Counted from the first letter of the stretch, positions 1-8,270 are shown. The stretch is DNA of 64,000 nucleotides from Pseudomonas sp. StFLB209 (GCF_000829415.1 NZ_AP014637.1:186001-250000); one strand, 5' to 3'. Numbers and translations are program-made. The notes: a model not told the origin generated them from the sequence alone.

Positions 1-1
1 C

Positions 2-313
2 GGCAGCGTACTGCCGGCGATACTGCCAAGCCTGCGCAATGATCGTCCCAAACCGCCGGCCAAAGAGATCGTGGTGGTCGGGCAACGCGATGATGGTTGC
101 GGCAACAGCCTGAGCCCCGAGCGACGGCGCAGTGCGATCATCAACCAGCGCACACCGCCGGGCATGACCCTCAGGGACGTAGAGAGCCTGCTGGGCCGAC
201 CAGACCGGGTTTCACAGCGCAATGGCGAGCTGCGTTACCACTACACGAGCAAAGAGGGCCGCACCCATCAGGTGAGTTTCGATCAGCATGGCTGCGTGAA
301 GGGCAAACGCTGA
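2..313 (+). CDS. C-terminal part of a BamE/SmpA-like protein (5' end outside window)
   Basis: The reading frame is open from base 2 to the stop at 311-313, so the gene starts upstream of the window. The last 50 or so residues (TPPGMTLRDVESLLGRPD, then a Y-H-Y strand and QVSFDQHGCV) have the layout of a BamE/SmpA domain: a helix ending in a GxP turn followed by beta strands, as in small lipoproteins and their relatives. The part seen before it is proline- and charge-rich linker. The internal ATG at 71 has no reason to be the real start. A Rho-independent hairpin lies about 30 bases after the stop, but it belongs to the opposing tRNA. Domain call is moderate; function unknown. Confidence 0.55.
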   Translation, partial: GSVLPAILPSLRNDRPKPPAKEIVVVGQRDDGCGNSLSPERRRSAIINQRTPPGMTLRDVESLLGRPDRVSQRNGELRYHYTSKEGRTHQVSFDQHGCVKGKR

Positions 314-341
314 AGCCGACAAGTTTTTTCAGGTGCAAAAC

Positions 342-373
342 AAAAAGCCCGTATCTTTCGATACGGGCTTTTT
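342..373 (-). terminator. Rho-independent terminator of tRNA-Arg
   Basis: A perfect 14-bp stem (342-355 with 360-373) closes a TTTC loop and ends in a T-run on the minus strand. It starts 7 bases after the 3' end of the tRNA-Arg at 380-456. The same stem core recurs at 571-598 and 885-916. Confidence 0.9.
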
Positions 374-379
374 GATGTA

Positions 380-456
380 TGGTGCACTCGACAGGATTCG
401 AACCTGTGACCGCTCGGTTCGTAGCCGAGTACTCTATCCAGCTGAGCTACGAGTGC
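380..456 (-). tRNA. tRNA-Arg (anticodon ACG)
   Basis: 77 bases including an encoded CCA end. The minus strand reads GCACTCGTAGCTCAG at the 5' end, has the anticodon loop CTACGAA, the T-arm GGTTCGAATCC, and ends GAGTGCACCA; all four arms pair. The ACG anticodon (A34 normally edited to inosine by TadA) reads CGU, CGC and CGA. It is the last of four identical copies in this array and has its own promoter and terminator. Confidence 0.97.
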
Positions 457-470
457 ATTTGATGGTGCGC

Positions 471-498
471 ATTATAGGGCCTGCAATAATTCTGTAAA
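471..498 (-). promoter_or_regulatory. Promoter of tRNA-Arg 380-456
   Basis: On the minus strand TTTACA (493-498) and TATAAT (471-476) are separated by 16 bases and followed by a GCGC discriminator; the tRNA starts 14 bases further. The layout is that of a strong stable-RNA promoter. Confidence 0.8.
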
Positions 499-570
499 GC
501 CTTTTCTGAAATAAATTCAAAGACTTACACAAAACCTGCGGGCAACGCTTTGCAGCCCCTGGAAAAACAC

Positions 571-598
571 AAAGCCCGTACCTTTCGATACGGGCTTT
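571..598 (-). terminator. Terminator-like hairpin after the second tRNA-Arg
   Basis: AAAGCCCGTA (571-580) pairs with TACGGGCTTT (589-598) just downstream of tRNA-Arg 606-682 in its reading direction. The T-run is short, so it is weaker than the related hairpins at 342 and 885. Confidence 0.75.
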
Positions 599-605
599 GC
601 TTGTA

Positions 606-682
606 TGGTGCACTCGACAGGATTCGAACCTGTGACCGCTCGGTTCGTAGCCGAGTACTCTATCCAGCTGAGCTACGAGTGC
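606..682 (-). tRNA. tRNA-Arg (anticodon ACG), second copy
   Basis: Identical to the copy at 380-456, with CCA encoded. Only 6 bases separate it from tRNA-Ser 689-779 upstream, so the two must be made as one Ser-Arg transcript; the hairpin at 571-598 ends it. Confidence 0.97.
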
Positions 683-688
683 ATGTTA

Positions 689-779
689 TGGCGGAGAACG
701 GGGGATTCGAACCCCCGACACCCTTTTGAGGTGTACTCCCTTAGCAGGGGAGCGCCTTCGGCCACTCGGCCAGCTCTCC
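689..779 (-). tRNA. tRNA-Ser (anticodon GCT)
   Basis: 91 bases with CCA encoded and the long variable arm of class II tRNAs. The acceptor stem starts GGAGAGC and pairs with GTTCTCC (one G-U). The anticodon loop is CTGCTAA, giving GCU, which reads AGC and AGU. Identical copy at 1258-1348. Confidence 0.97.
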
Positions 780-793
780 GCAACAAGGGGCGT

Positions 794-821
794 ATGATAA
801 TCATCTCGTCGCCTCTTGCAA
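794..821 (-). promoter_or_regulatory. Promoter of the tRNA-Ser/tRNA-Arg pair
   Basis: On the minus strand TTGCAA (816-821), a 16-base spacer and TATCAT (794-799) are followed by the GC-rich discriminator ACGCCCC. This discriminator is typical of stringently controlled stable-RNA promoters and is repeated before the other tRNA-Ser. Confidence 0.8.
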
Positions 822-884
822 AGGTCTTTTTTGAATAAATTCAACAGCCTGCCATGGCAAGAAGCCGCTTTTTCAAACACAAAG

Positions 885-916
885 AAAAAAGCCCGTATCT
901 TTCGATACGGGCTTTT
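885..916 (-). terminator. Rho-independent terminator after the third tRNA-Arg
   Basis: GCCCGTATC (891-899) pairs with GATACGGGC (904-912), extended by A/T pairs, with a T-run on the minus strand. It sits 5 bases past the 3' end of tRNA-Arg 922-998. Confidence 0.9.
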
Positions 917-921
917 CAATA

Positions 922-998
922 TGGTGCACTCGACAGGATTCGAACCTGTGACCGCTCGGTTCGTAGCCGAGTACTCTATCCAGCTGAGCTACGAGTGC
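922..998 (-). tRNA. tRNA-Arg (anticodon ACG), third copy
   Basis: Identical to the other three copies. The 94-base spacer upstream holds a TATAAA box about 13 bases before the gene with only a poor -35, so it may be transcribed from here or by read-through from the copy at 1093. Confidence 0.97.
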
Positions 999-1092
999 AT
1001 GTGGTGGTTTTATACCAGACCGCCGCTGGTTGAAGCAGATTATCTGTCTAATCGAGCGGCTTAACCACCCCAACTGACAAACAACCTTTAAA

Positions 1093-1169
1093 TGGTGCAC
1101 TCGACAGGATTCGAACCTGTGACCGCTCGGTTCGTAGCCGAGTACTCTATCCAGCTGAGCTACGAGTGC
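1093..1169 (-). tRNA. tRNA-Arg (anticodon ACG), fourth copy
   Basis: Identical to the other copies. It has its own promoter upstream but no clear terminator before the next tRNA-Arg, so the two could form one precursor. Confidence 0.97.
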
Positions 1170-1186
1170 ATATTTGGGTGCTGCGC

Positions 1187-1214
1187 ATTTTAGGTTGCTG
1201 AACTCTTTTGTAAA
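1187..1214 (-). promoter_or_regulatory. Promoter of tRNA-Arg 1093-1169
   Basis: Minus strand TTTACA (1209-1214), 16 bases, TAAAAT (1187-1192), then GCGCA. The -35, spacing and discriminator match the promoter at 471-498, as expected for duplicated units. Confidence 0.75.
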
Positions 1215-1257
1215 GCGCTTTCTTGCTTCGAAAGCCAGGTTCAACACACTGAAATAA

Positions 1258-1348
1258 TGGCGGAGAACGGGGGATTCGAACCCCCGACACCCTTTTGAGG
1301 TGTACTCCCTTAGCAGGGGAGCGCCTTCGGCCACTCGGCCAGCTCTCC
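1258..1348 (-). tRNA. tRNA-Ser (anticodon GCT), second copy
   Basis: Identical in structure to the copy at 689-779: 91 bases, long variable arm, anticodon GCU, encoded CCA. It is the first gene of the array, next to rsmA. Confidence 0.97.
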
Positions 1349-1362
1349 GCAACACGGGGCGT

Positions 1363-1391
1363 ATATTAACTACGCATTTCCCCGTTTGCAA
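1363..1391 (-). promoter_or_regulatory. Promoter of the first tRNA-Ser
   Basis: Minus strand TTGCAA (1386-1391), 17 bases, TAATAT (1363-1368), discriminator ACGCCCC. The -35 and discriminator equal those of the promoter at 794-821. Confidence 0.8.
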
Positions 1392-1409
1392 ACAAAAAAT
1401 TCAAATAAA

Positions 1410-1598
1410 TTAATGGGTTGGTTCCTGATCCTTCTCTTTCTTGATCCGCAGGTAGATTTCTTCACGATGGACCGCAACTTCCTTGGGGGCATTGACGCCG
1501 ATGCGCACTTGATTACCCTTGACGCCAAGCACAGTCACGGTGATTTCTCCATCACCAATGATCAGGCTCTCTGCGCACCGACGAGTCAGAATCAGCAT
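1410..1598 (-). CDS. rsmA: RsmA/CsrA post-transcriptional regulator
   Basis: A 62-residue RNA-binding protein that binds GGA motifs in mRNA leaders and controls secondary metabolism, motility and carbon storage; it is itself titrated by Rsm small RNAs. The sequence starts [12 protein letters not shown] and contains the conserved [13 protein letters not shown] core and the VHREEIY strand whose Arg contacts RNA. The frame is open 11 codons further upstream, but ATG 1598 follows GAGGAGAAAG and gives the usual family length. It lies between lysC and the tRNA array, the standard Pseudomonas order. Its C-terminal tail is short and charged. Secure. Confidence 0.96.
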   Translation of the reverse strand: MLILTRRCAESLIIGDGEITVTVLGVKGNQVRIGVNAPKEVAVHREEIYLRIKKEKDQEPTH

Positions 1599-1731
1599 AC
1601 CTTTCTCCTCACGCAATACATTCAGGAACAACAGTCTGAAAAACCACGAGGCAAGTCTGTGACCAAAAAGCCACTAGCCAAGCCTGAGTATTGACTAACG
1701 CAACGAAAAGAACAGTCTTTGTGCGCAGATC

Positions 1732-1766
1732 AAAAAACGAAAGGCGCGGGTCTACCGCGCCTTTCG
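1732..1766 (-). terminator. Rho-independent terminator of lysC
   Basis: A 12-bp perfect stem (1738-1749 with 1755-1766) is followed on the minus strand by six Ts at 1737-1732. It lies 9 bases after the lysC stop and separates lysC from rsmA. Confidence 0.9.
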
Positions 1767-1775
1767 CTTCAACGA

Positions 1776-3008
1776 TCACTCACCCTGGCGGGGAGCGTCC
1801 AGTTCGAAGGCCGTGTGCAGAGCACGTACGGCCAGCTCGAGGTACTTCTCTTCGATCACCACCGAAACCTTGATTTCCGAGGTCGAGATCATCTGGATAT
1901 TGATGCTCTCTTTGGCCAGCGCTTCGAACATGCGGCTGGCTACACCGGCGTGCGAACGCATGCCAACGCCAACGATGGAAACCTTGGCGATCTTGGTGTC
2001 GCCACCGGCTTCACGGGCACCGATTTCACGCGCAGTGCTTTCCAGGATCTGCAGCGCAGCCTGGTAGTCGTTGCGGTGCACGGTGAAGGTGAAATCCGTG
2101 GTGTTATCGTGCGAAACATTTTGCACGATCATGTCGACTTCGATGTTCGCGGCACTGATCGGGCCGAGAATCTTGAACGCCACGCCCGGGGTGTCTGGCA
2201 CACCACGGATGGTCAGCTTGGCTTCGTCGCGGTTGAAGGCGATGCCGGAAATGATCGGCTGTTCCATGGATTCCTCTTCATCAATGGTAATGAGGGTACC
2301 CGGACCCTCCTTGAAGCTGTGCAGGACGCGCAGCGGGACGTTGTATTTGCCGGCGAATTCGACCGAACGGATCTGCAACACCTTGGAGCCGAGGCTGGCC
2401 ATTTCCAGCATCTCTTCGAAGGTGATCTTCTCCAGGCGCTGTGCCTGGGCCACCACCCGCGGGTCGGTGGTGTAAACACCGTCGACGTCGGTATAGATCT
2501 GGCACTCGTCAGCCTTCAAGGCTGCGGCCAGGGCCACACCGGTGGTGTCCGAACCGCCACGCCCCAGGGTCGTGATATTGCCGCTTTCGTCGACCCCCTG
2601 GAAACCTGCGACCACTACCACGCGGCCGGCCTTGAGGTCGGTGCGGATCTTCTGGTCGTCGATATCCAGGATGCGCGCCTTGGTGTGCGCGCTGTCGGTC
2701 AGAATACGAACCTGGTTGCCGGTGTAGGACACTGCTGGCACACCGCGCTTGATCAGCGCCATGGTCAGCAGGCCGATGGTCACCTGCTCGCCGGTGGAAA
2801 CGATCACGTCCAGCTCACGCGGCGTCGGCTGATCGGTGATCTGTTTGGCCAGATCGATCAGACGGTTGGTTTCACCACTCATGGCCGACAGGACGACCAC
2901 CAGGTCATCACCGGACTCGCGGAATTTTTTTACCTTTTCGGCCACCTGCTCGATACGCTCGATGGAACCGACGGAGGTGCCGCCAAATTTCTGTACGATC
3001 AAAGCCAT
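1776..3008 (-). CDS. lysC: Aspartate kinase
   Basis: Phosphorylates L-aspartate, the first step towards lysine, diaminopimelate, threonine and methionine. The 410-residue protein has the kinase signature KFGGTSVG at residues 7-14, a catalytic domain to about residue 250, and two ACT regulatory domains in the C-terminal third (around ISGIAFNRDEAKLT and VSIVGVGMRSHAG) that bind lysine and threonine. As in other pseudomonads the catalytic and regulatory parts are a single chain. An internal start near the ACT region, known in alpha/beta-type kinases, cannot be judged from sequence. A terminator follows; alaS lies upstream with a 90-base gap. Confidence 0.96.
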   Translation of the reverse strand: MALIVQKFGGTSVGSIERIEQVAEKVKKFRESGDDLVVVLSAMSGETNRLIDLAKQITDQPTPRELDVIVSTGEQVTIGLLTMALIKRGVPAVSYTGNQVRILTDSAHTKARILDIDDQKIRTDLKAGRVVVVAGFQGVDESGNITTLGRGGSDTTGVALAAALKADECQIYTDVDGVYTTDPRVVAQAQRLEKITFEEMLEMASLGSKVLQIRSVEFAGKYNVPLRVLHSFKEGPGTLITIDEEESMEQPIISGIAFNRDEAKLTIRGVPDTPGVAFKILGPISAANIEVDMIVQNVSHDNTTDFTFTVHRNDYQAALQILESTAREIGAREAGGDTKIAKVSIVGVGMRSHAGVASRMFEALAKESINIQMISTSEIKVSVVIEEKYLELAVRALHTAFELDAPRQGE

Positions 3009-3064
3009 GTCAAAGCCGCCTCAGAACCCTTTAAAGGGCACCCGTTAAACATTCAGACCGGTTC

Positions 3065-3090
3065 TGGCCTGCCGGACTTCCGGCAGGCCA
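3065..3090 (-). terminator. Hairpin after alaS
   Basis: TGGCCTGCCGG (3065-3075) pairs perfectly with CCGGCAGGCCA (3080-3090) around an ACTT loop, 8 bases past the alaS stop. No T-run follows on the minus strand, so it may be an mRNA-stabilising hairpin or a weak terminator. Confidence 0.55.
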
Positions 3091-3098
3091 GAGCCCGA

Positions 3099-5723
3099 TC
3101 AGACACCCTGCTCCACGAACGGAACGGTCAGCGCCAGCGCCGCATCCAGGGCGCTTGCATCGACACCGCCACCCTGGGCCATGTCGGGACGACCACCACC
3201 TTTACCACCCACAGCGGCAGCCGCCTGTTTCATCAGATCACCGGCTTTGAGTTGGCCAGTCAGGTCCTTGGTCACACCGGCAACCAGCACGACCTTGTCA
3301 TCCTGCACCCCGCCGAGCAGGATCACTGCGCGGCCGAGCTTGTTCTTCAACTGATCGACCAGCGCTAGCAGCGCTTTGCCGTCCTGACCATCCAGACGTG
3401 CGGTCAGAACCTTCACACCCTTGACGTCCTGCGCCTGGGCCGACAGATCGTCGCCCGCTGCGCTGGCCGCCTTGGCCTGCAATTGTTCCAGTTGTTTTTC
3501 CAGTTGACGGTTGCGCTCAAGCACCGCCGTCAGCTTGTCCAGCAGGTTGTCGCGATTACCCTTGATCAGGCTCGCGGCTTCCTTGAGTTGATCTTCGGCC
3601 GAGTTGACCCAGTTCAGCGCCGCCGCACCGGTCACCGCTTCGATACGGCGTACGCCAGCAGCCACGCCGCCTTCACTGATGATCTTGAACAGCGCGATGT
3701 CGCCGGTGCGCTTGGCGTGGATACCGCCACACAGCTCGACGGAGAAATCGCCGCCCATGCTCAGCACGCGCACGGTGTCGCCGTATTTTTCGCCGAACAG
3801 CGCCATGGCGCCTTTGGCCTTGGCGGTCTCGATGTCGGTGATCTCGGTCAGCACCTCGGTGTTCTTGCGCACTTCGGCGTTGACGATGTCTTCAAGCTCA
3901 CGCAATTGCTCAGGCTTGATCGACTCGAAATGGCTGAAGTCAAAACGCAGGCGCTGACTGTCGACCAGCGAGCCTTTCTGCTGCACGTGCTCACCCAGCA
4001 CGCGGCGCAGGGCTTCATGCAGCAAGTGCGTGGCCGAGTGGTTGAGCGAGGTGGCCTGGCGCACTTCACCCGCGACCTGGGCCTGTACTTCGGCGCCGAC
4101 GGTCAAACTGCCGCTGGCAATCACACCGTGGTGCAGGAACGCGCCGCCGGTCTTGGTGGTGTCACGCACGTCAAAACGTACATCGCCGGCCTGCAGGTAA
4201 CCGCTGTCACCGATCTGGCCACCGGATTCAGCGTAGAACGGCGTGGTGTCGAGGACCACAACGCCCTCTTCGCCTTCGTTAAGCTGACCGATCGACTGAC
4301 CATCCTTGTAGATGGCCACAACCCTGGCAGCGCCTGCGGTTTCGGCATAGCCGGTGAACTCGGTCGCGGTGTCGACCTTGACCAGACTGTTGTAGTCCAG
4401 GCCGAAGGCGCTGGCCGAACGGGCGCGCTCGCGCTGGGCGTCCATCTCACGCTCGAAACCGGCCTCGTCGAGGGTAAGCTCGCGCTCACGGGCGATGTCA
4501 CCGGTCAGGTCCATCGGGAAGCCGTAGGTGTCGTACAGCTTGAAGATGACTTCGCCAGGCACCACAGAGCCCTTGAGCTCGGCCAGGTCCTGTTCAAGAA
4601 TCTTCAGACCCTGCTCCAGGGTCTTGGCGAACTGCTCTTCTTCAGCCTTGAGCACGCGCTCGATGTGCGCCTGCTGGGCGACCAGCTCTGGGTAAGCTGC
4701 GCCCATCTCGGCCACCAGCGCCGCGACGATCTTGTGGAAGAAGCTGCCCTTGGCGCCGAGCTTGTTGCCATGACGGCAGGCGCGGCGAATGATGCGTCGC
4801 AGCACGTAGCCACGGCCTTCGTTGGACGGCAGTACGCCGTCGGCAATCAGGAAGCCGCAAGAACGGATGTGGTCAGCCACGACTTTCAGCGAGGCCTGTG
4901 CATCATTGCTGCAACCGATGGCCTGTGCGCAAGCGGCCAGCAGGCTCTGGAACAGGTCGATCTCGTAGTTCGAATGCACGTGCTGCAACACCGCACTGAC
5001 CCGCTCCAGGCCCATGCCGGTGTCTACCGACGGCGCTGGCAGCGGGTGCAGCACGCCATCAGCGGTGCGGTTGAACTGCATGAACACGTTGTTCCAGATC
5101 TCGATGTAGCGGTCACCGTCTTCTTCCGGCGAGCCGGGCGGGCCGCCCCAGATGTCTGCGCCGTGGTCAAAGAAGATCTCGGTGCACGGACCGCACGGGC
5201 CGGTATCGCCCATGGTCCAGAAGTTGTCCGAAGCGTAAGGCGCGCCCTTGTTGTCGCCAATGCGCACCATGCGCTCGGCCGGCACGCCGACTTCCTTGGT
5301 CCAGATGTCGTAGGCTTCGTCGTCGGTGGCGTAGACGGTGACCCAGAGTTTTTCCTTGGGCAGGTTCAGCCACTTCTCGGAAGTCAGGAAGGTCCAGGCA
5401 AAGGTGATCGCGTCGCGCTTGAAATAGTCACCGAAGCTGAAGTTACCCAGCATTTCGAAGAACGTGTGGTGACGGGCGGTATAGCCGACGTTTTCCAGGT
5501 CATTGTGCTTGCCGCCGGCACGCACGCATTTCTGGCTGGTCACGGCACGCGTGTAGGCGCGCTTTTCCTGCCCCAGAAAGCAGTCCTTGAACTGGTTCAT
5601 GCCTGCGTTGGTGAACAGCAGGGTCGGGTCGTTGCCCGGAATCAGGGAGCTGGAGGCTACACGAGTGTGACCCTGTTCTTCGAAGAAGCTCAGGAAGGCT
5701 TCACGGATTTCTGCGCTTTTCAT
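3099..5723 (-). CDS. alaS: Alanyl-tRNA synthetase
   Basis: Charges tRNA-Ala. The 874-residue length matches the bacterial family. Visible parts: class II catalytic core at the N-terminus ([15 protein letters not shown], then the [18 protein letters not shown] motif), the editing domain with HSATHLLH near residue 563 and [11 protein letters not shown] near 665 which together bind zinc and remove mischarged serine, a coiled-coil linker (about 700-780) and a glycine-rich C-Ala domain. The frame is open 22 codons further upstream, but ATG 5723 begins the family sequence [14 protein letters not shown] and has GGAAGA upstream. Housekeeping gene next to lysC as in other Pseudomonas. Confidence 0.97.
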   Translation of the reverse strand: MKSAEIREAFLSFFEEQGHTRVASSSLIPGNDPTLLFTNAGMNQFKDCFLGQEKRAYTRAVTSQKCVRAGGKHNDLENVGYTARHHTFFEMLGNFSFGDYFKRDAITFAWTFLTSEKWLNLPKEKLWVTVYATDDEAYDIWTKEVGVPAERMVRIGDNKGAPYASDNFWTMGDTGPCGPCTEIFFDHGADIWGGPPGSPEEDGDRYIEIWNNVFMQFNRTADGVLHPLPAPSVDTGMGLERVSAVLQHVHSNYEIDLFQSLLAACAQAIGCSNDAQASLKVVADHIRSCGFLIADGVLPSNEGRGYVLRRIIRRACRHGNKLGAKGSFFHKIVAALVAEMGAAYPELVAQQAHIERVLKAEEEQFAKTLEQGLKILEQDLAELKGSVVPGEVIFKLYDTYGFPMDLTGDIARERELTLDEAGFEREMDAQRERARSASAFGLDYNSLVKVDTATEFTGYAETAGAARVVAIYKDGQSIGQLNEGEEGVVVLDTTPFYAESGGQIGDSGYLQAGDVRFDVRDTTKTGGAFLHHGVIASGSLTVGAEVQAQVAGEVRQATSLNHSATHLLHEALRRVLGEHVQQKGSLVDSQRLRFDFSHFESIKPEQLRELEDIVNAEVRKNTEVLTEITDIETAKAKGAMALFGEKYGDTVRVLSMGGDFSVELCGGIHAKRTGDIALFKIISEGGVAAGVRRIEAVTGAAALNWVNSAEDQLKEAASLIKGNRDNLLDKLTAVLERNRQLEKQLEQLQAKAASAAGDDLSAQAQDVKGVKVLTARLDGQDGKALLALVDQLKNKLGRAVILLGGVQDDKVVLVAGVTKDLTGQLKAGDLMKQAAAAVGGKGGGRPDMAQGGGVDASALDAALALTVPFVEQGV

Positions 5724-5797
5724 TAGGTTCTTCCACGGAGACTGCTGCCAGGCCCGTACACAACGCCACACTGGACGTAACGACGGCAAAGGGCCGC

Positions 5798-5825
5798 ATT
5801 ATATAGGCGTTGCGGCCACGGTACA
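5798..5825 (-). promoter_or_regulatory. alaS: Probable alaS promoter
   Basis: On the minus strand a perfect TATAAT (5798-5803) lies 75 bases upstream of the alaS start, with a poor -35 (TGTACC, 5820-5825) at 16 bases. Confidence 0.5.
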
Positions 5826-6161
5826 GTGTGTTTGTATGATAGAGATGCTCAATTGGATTATCGGTCGCCTTCAGAGGCGACCGTAACACGACTGGTTGCA
5901 ACGCCACGGGCGGCGACCCATGCCAGCAAACCGAGGTTCTCTCATCCAGTTTATTGTGCGGTCGCGCTGACAGGTCTGGACCTTTCTCTTAATGGACGAA
6001 CGAGCCGGATCAATATTCTCACCTGAACGTAAACCGGCATCGGCACAGATGCACGCGGGCCAGTGCTTATAAGCAAATGGCAGGGTCACTCGACTAAAGT
6101 GTCCAAGCATATTGATGGCAACTGTGTTACAAATCTTTCGCCGTCACCTTAAGGGTGTCGG
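5826..6161. other. Intergenic region between alaS and the FMN riboswitch
   Basis: No convincing gene. It holds one perfect hairpin (CGGTCGCCT at 5862-5870 with AGGCGACCG at 5875-5883, loop TCAG) of unknown role. The promoter of the riboswitch transcript must lie in the last 100 bases but was not identified. Confidence 0.5.
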
Positions 6162-6307
6162 CACGTTCTCAGGGCGGGGTGCAAGTCCCCACCGGCGGTA
6201 ATGGCGTACAACGCCTAGCCCGCGAGCGCTTCAGGCCCTTCCTGAAGGTCAGCAGACCCGGTGTGATTCCGGGGCCGACGGTCATAGTCCGGATGAAGAG
6301 AGAACGG
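6162..6307 (+). promoter_or_regulatory. FMN riboswitch (RFN element)
   Basis: All signature blocks of the RFN aptamer appear in order: CTCAGGGCGGGGTG, CCCCACCGGCGGTAA, AGCCCGCGAGCG, GGTCAGCAGACCCGGTGTG, TTCCGGGGCCGACGG and the closing CATAGTCCGGATGAAGAGAG. It binds FMN and represses the gene downstream. Here it stands in the 5' leader of ribH, about 125 bases before the start codon. Confidence 0.95.
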
Positions 6308-6399
6308 GATGAGTGTCGATCGTATACGGAAAACCTCGTCGAGACCGTGCCGGTGTCGATGTTTTCATACGCTGCCAGTATCCCCTTCGATCCAAACGC

Positions 6400-6422
6400 C
6401 CTGTTTTTTTCATAAACAGGAG
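6400..6422 (+). promoter_or_regulatory. Shine-Dalgarno hairpin, likely riboswitch expression platform
   Basis: CCTGTTT (6400-6406) pairs with AAACAGG (6414-6420). The right arm contains the AGG of the AGGAG Shine-Dalgarno (6418-6422) that serves the GTG start at 6432. Folding would hide the ribosome site, which points to translational control. The switch between this stem and the FMN aptamer is inference. Confidence 0.55.
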
Positions 6423-6431
6423 TCAGAACAC

Positions 6432-6938
6432 GTGCAACCTACCGCAATTAACAGCAAAGCCCACGCTAACGAGCGTATTGCGTTCATTCAGGCCTGCTGG
6501 CACAAGGATATTGTCGATCAGAGCCGCAAGGGTTTTGTCGAAACGCTGATTGAGCTGGGTTACAGCGAGAGTGATATCGACTTTTACGAGGTGGGTGGGG
6601 CTTTCGAGATTCCGCTGCATGCCAAGCTATTGGCTGAAAGTGGCCGTTATGCCGGGATTGTGGCGGCCGGGCTGGTGGTCGATGGCGGCATCTATCGCCA
6701 TGAGTTCGTGGCGCAGTCGGTGATCAGTGGCTTGATGCAGGTGCAACTGGAGACCCGTGTGCCGGTGTTCTCGGTGGTGCTGACACCGCATCATTTCCAT
6801 GCCGGTGAAGAGCATCAGAAGTTTTTCTTCGAGCACTTCGTGCATAAAGGTCAGGAAGCGGCGCGCACCTGTGCTGATACGCTGGCCAAGGTTCGGCAGT
6901 TGCAGCATCCGGCGGCGCCGCAGAAGGTCGCTAGCTAA
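6432..6938 (+). CDS. ribH: 6,7-dimethyl-8-ribityllumazine synthase, RibH2 type
   Basis: Joins the butanone phosphate and ribityl-aminouracil precursors into the lumazine that becomes riboflavin. The 168-residue protein resembles the decameric RibH2 class of Brucella and rhizobia rather than the icosahedral RibH: IAFIQACWHKDIVD (Trp23 at the place of the ligand-stacking Trp), GAFEIPLHAKLLA, VDGGIYRHEFVA and VVLTPHHFHAGEEH. GTG 6432 is preferred over the longer open frame because AGGAG ends 9 bases before it and family similarity begins just after. The gene is alone behind its FMN riboswitch, so it is a flavin-repressed accessory copy; the housekeeping rib operon is not in the window. Confidence 0.9.
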   Translation: MQPTAINSKAHANERIAFIQACWHKDIVDQSRKGFVETLIELGYSESDIDFYEVGGAFEIPLHAKLLAESGRYAGIVAAGLVVDGGIYRHEFVAQSVISGLMQVQLETRVPVFSVVLTPHHFHAGEEHQKFFFEHFVHKGQEAARTCADTLAKVRQLQHPAAPQKVAS

Positions 6939-6949
6939 ACCGATGGCGC

Positions 6950-6977
6950 TGTAGGAGCGGTTTTAACCGCGATCGGC
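6950..6977. repeat. REP-like element
   Basis: GTAGGAGCGG followed by TTTTAACCGCGATCGG: the short imperfect palindrome with a GTAG head that is scattered through fluorescens-group genomes. It lies just after ribH. Confidence 0.65.
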
Positions 6978-7057
6978 TCAACACGGTGCAAAAATCATTG
7001 CCGTGGTTGTCTGGGCTACGGGTTTCGCCCCGACGGGCGACCCCATTTTGAAAGCCG

Positions 7058-7107
7058 TGTACGGACCGGAGACATCGCTGACACGTGTGCGGGGACATGG
7101 TTGACAC
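7058..7107. repeat. Left terminal inverted repeat of the IS481-family element
   Basis: Pairs with 8271-8320 in 43 of 50 positions; the innermost 18 bases, CGGGGACATGGTTGACAC, are identical. The transposase stop codon lies immediately inside it. Confidence 0.88.
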
Positions 7108-7108
7108 A

Positions 7109-8236
7109 TTATCGCTTGCTATCGGGCTGGTTAAAATCGATCGTTCTTAGTTTGTGATGGCAGAAGAACACATCGAAGTGCTCGGGCCCTTTCTTGCTCG
7201 GCCGCAGCGCCAAAGTATGACCCGACAGGGCATGGGCGATGCGGAACGAGCGCTTCTTGAAGCGGAACTGGCTGTCATAGGGCTTCACCAAAACATCCTC
7301 CGGGCCGTACTCAAACTCGCCGAGCTGCCTGGGGAACGCTCTCTGGCTGATGCGATAACGATGCATGGGCGTCTTGTAATTCAGAGCTTCATGCGGGCGC
7401 CGATGGTTGTAGATTTCCCGCCACTGATCAAACGCCTGCTGGGCCTCATTCAGGTTACGGAACGTGCAACCATTTAAGACTTCAGCCTTGAAACTTCGGT
7501 GAAAACGCTCGTTCTTACCGTTGGTTTGCGGGTGCCTGGGGCGGCTGAAACTAAGGTGAATGCCCAGTCGCACAAGCCAGATGCCAAGGGGCGTGAGCTC
7601 GCCGGGGTTGCGAGGCGCTCCCCAGGGTGCGCCATTGTCGACATTGATCTGCAACGGTATTCCATAGCGCCTAAATACCTCCGTCATGTGCTCTTGAACC
7701 AATGGTCCACGCTGATGCGCGCAAGCTTGAATCACCAGGTTGAAGCGCGAGTGATCGTCGATCATTGTCAACGGATGACAAACACCCTGACCTGTTTGGA
7801 AATATCCTTTGAAATCCATCTGCCACAGATCGTTGGGCGCTTCATGTTCGAAGCGTTTCCAAGGGGTGGCTGCGGCACTGGCCTCAGGTGTTATCAACCC
7901 ATGCCGATGCAGAACATTGGTGACGGTGCTGGGCGAAATGCGCTGATCTAGCACGTGACTGATCTTGCGACCACCCCATGCCGGGTGAGCTTGGCGTAGC
8001 GCAATGACTTCCGCCTCAAGCCCGGGGGCCGTTTGCGTGGGGCTGGCAGCCGGCCTGCGGGACTTCTCCTTCAGGCCCTCCTCACCGTCTTGCTCAAAAC
8101 GTCTGAGCCACTTGTAGCCCGTTTGCGGGCTGATGCCGTACTGGCGGCATAGCGCTCTGATGTTGGCGCTGGGCTGGCGCGCCAGGGTAATGAACTCTTC
8201 TTTCAGGCTCATGGCGTCTCTCGTGTTCCAAGGCAT
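7109..8236 (-). CDS. IS481-family DDE transposase
   Basis: 375-residue transposase. The N-terminal half holds helix-turn-helix DNA-binding parts (SLKEEFITLARQ, then ALCRQYGISPQTGYKWL); the rve-type catalytic core has the acidic triad Asp141 (WQMDFKG), Asp200 (INVDNG) and Glu243 (NGKNERFHRSFK). The C-terminal region HRRPHEALNYKTP is typical of the family. ATG 8236 (MPWNTRDAMSL) is chosen because the frame upstream of it runs into the terminal repeat; ATG 8212 is the alternative. No frameshift or internal stop, so the element looks potentially active. Confidence 0.93.
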   Translation of the reverse strand: MPWNTRDAMSLKEEFITLARQPSANIRALCRQYGISPQTGYKWLRRFEQDGEEGLKEKSRRPAASPTQTAPGLEAEVIALRQAHPAWGGRKISHVLDQRISPSTVTNVLHRHGLITPEASAAATPWKRFEHEAPNDLWQMDFKGYFQTGQGVCHPLTMIDDHSRFNLVIQACAHQRGPLVQEHMTEVFRRYGIPLQINVDNGAPWGAPRNPGELTPLGIWLVRLGIHLSFSRPRHPQTNGKNERFHRSFKAEVLNGCTFRNLNEAQQAFDQWREIYNHRRPHEALNYKTPMHRYRISQRAFPRQLGEFEYGPEDVLVKPYDSQFRFKKRSFRIAHALSGHTLALRPSKKGPEHFDVFFCHHKLRTIDFNQPDSKR

Positions 8237-8270
8237 GGTCGAAACATTCCGGCAAATGTGCTTGCCGAAA

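Noticed and set aside
605..1391. Open frames across the tRNA genes
   Set aside because: They translate identical tRNA copies (repeated [11 protein letters not shown]), so they are artefacts of structured RNA genes.
1719..3368. Long open frame on the plus strand opposite lysC
   Set aside because: Antisense shadow of a high-GC coding sequence; no ribosome site or recognisable domain, and lysC is certain.
3483..5726. 747-codon open frame opposite alaS
   Set aside because: Frame-complementary shadow; composition rich in Val/His/Gln/Leu as expected for antisense of alaS.
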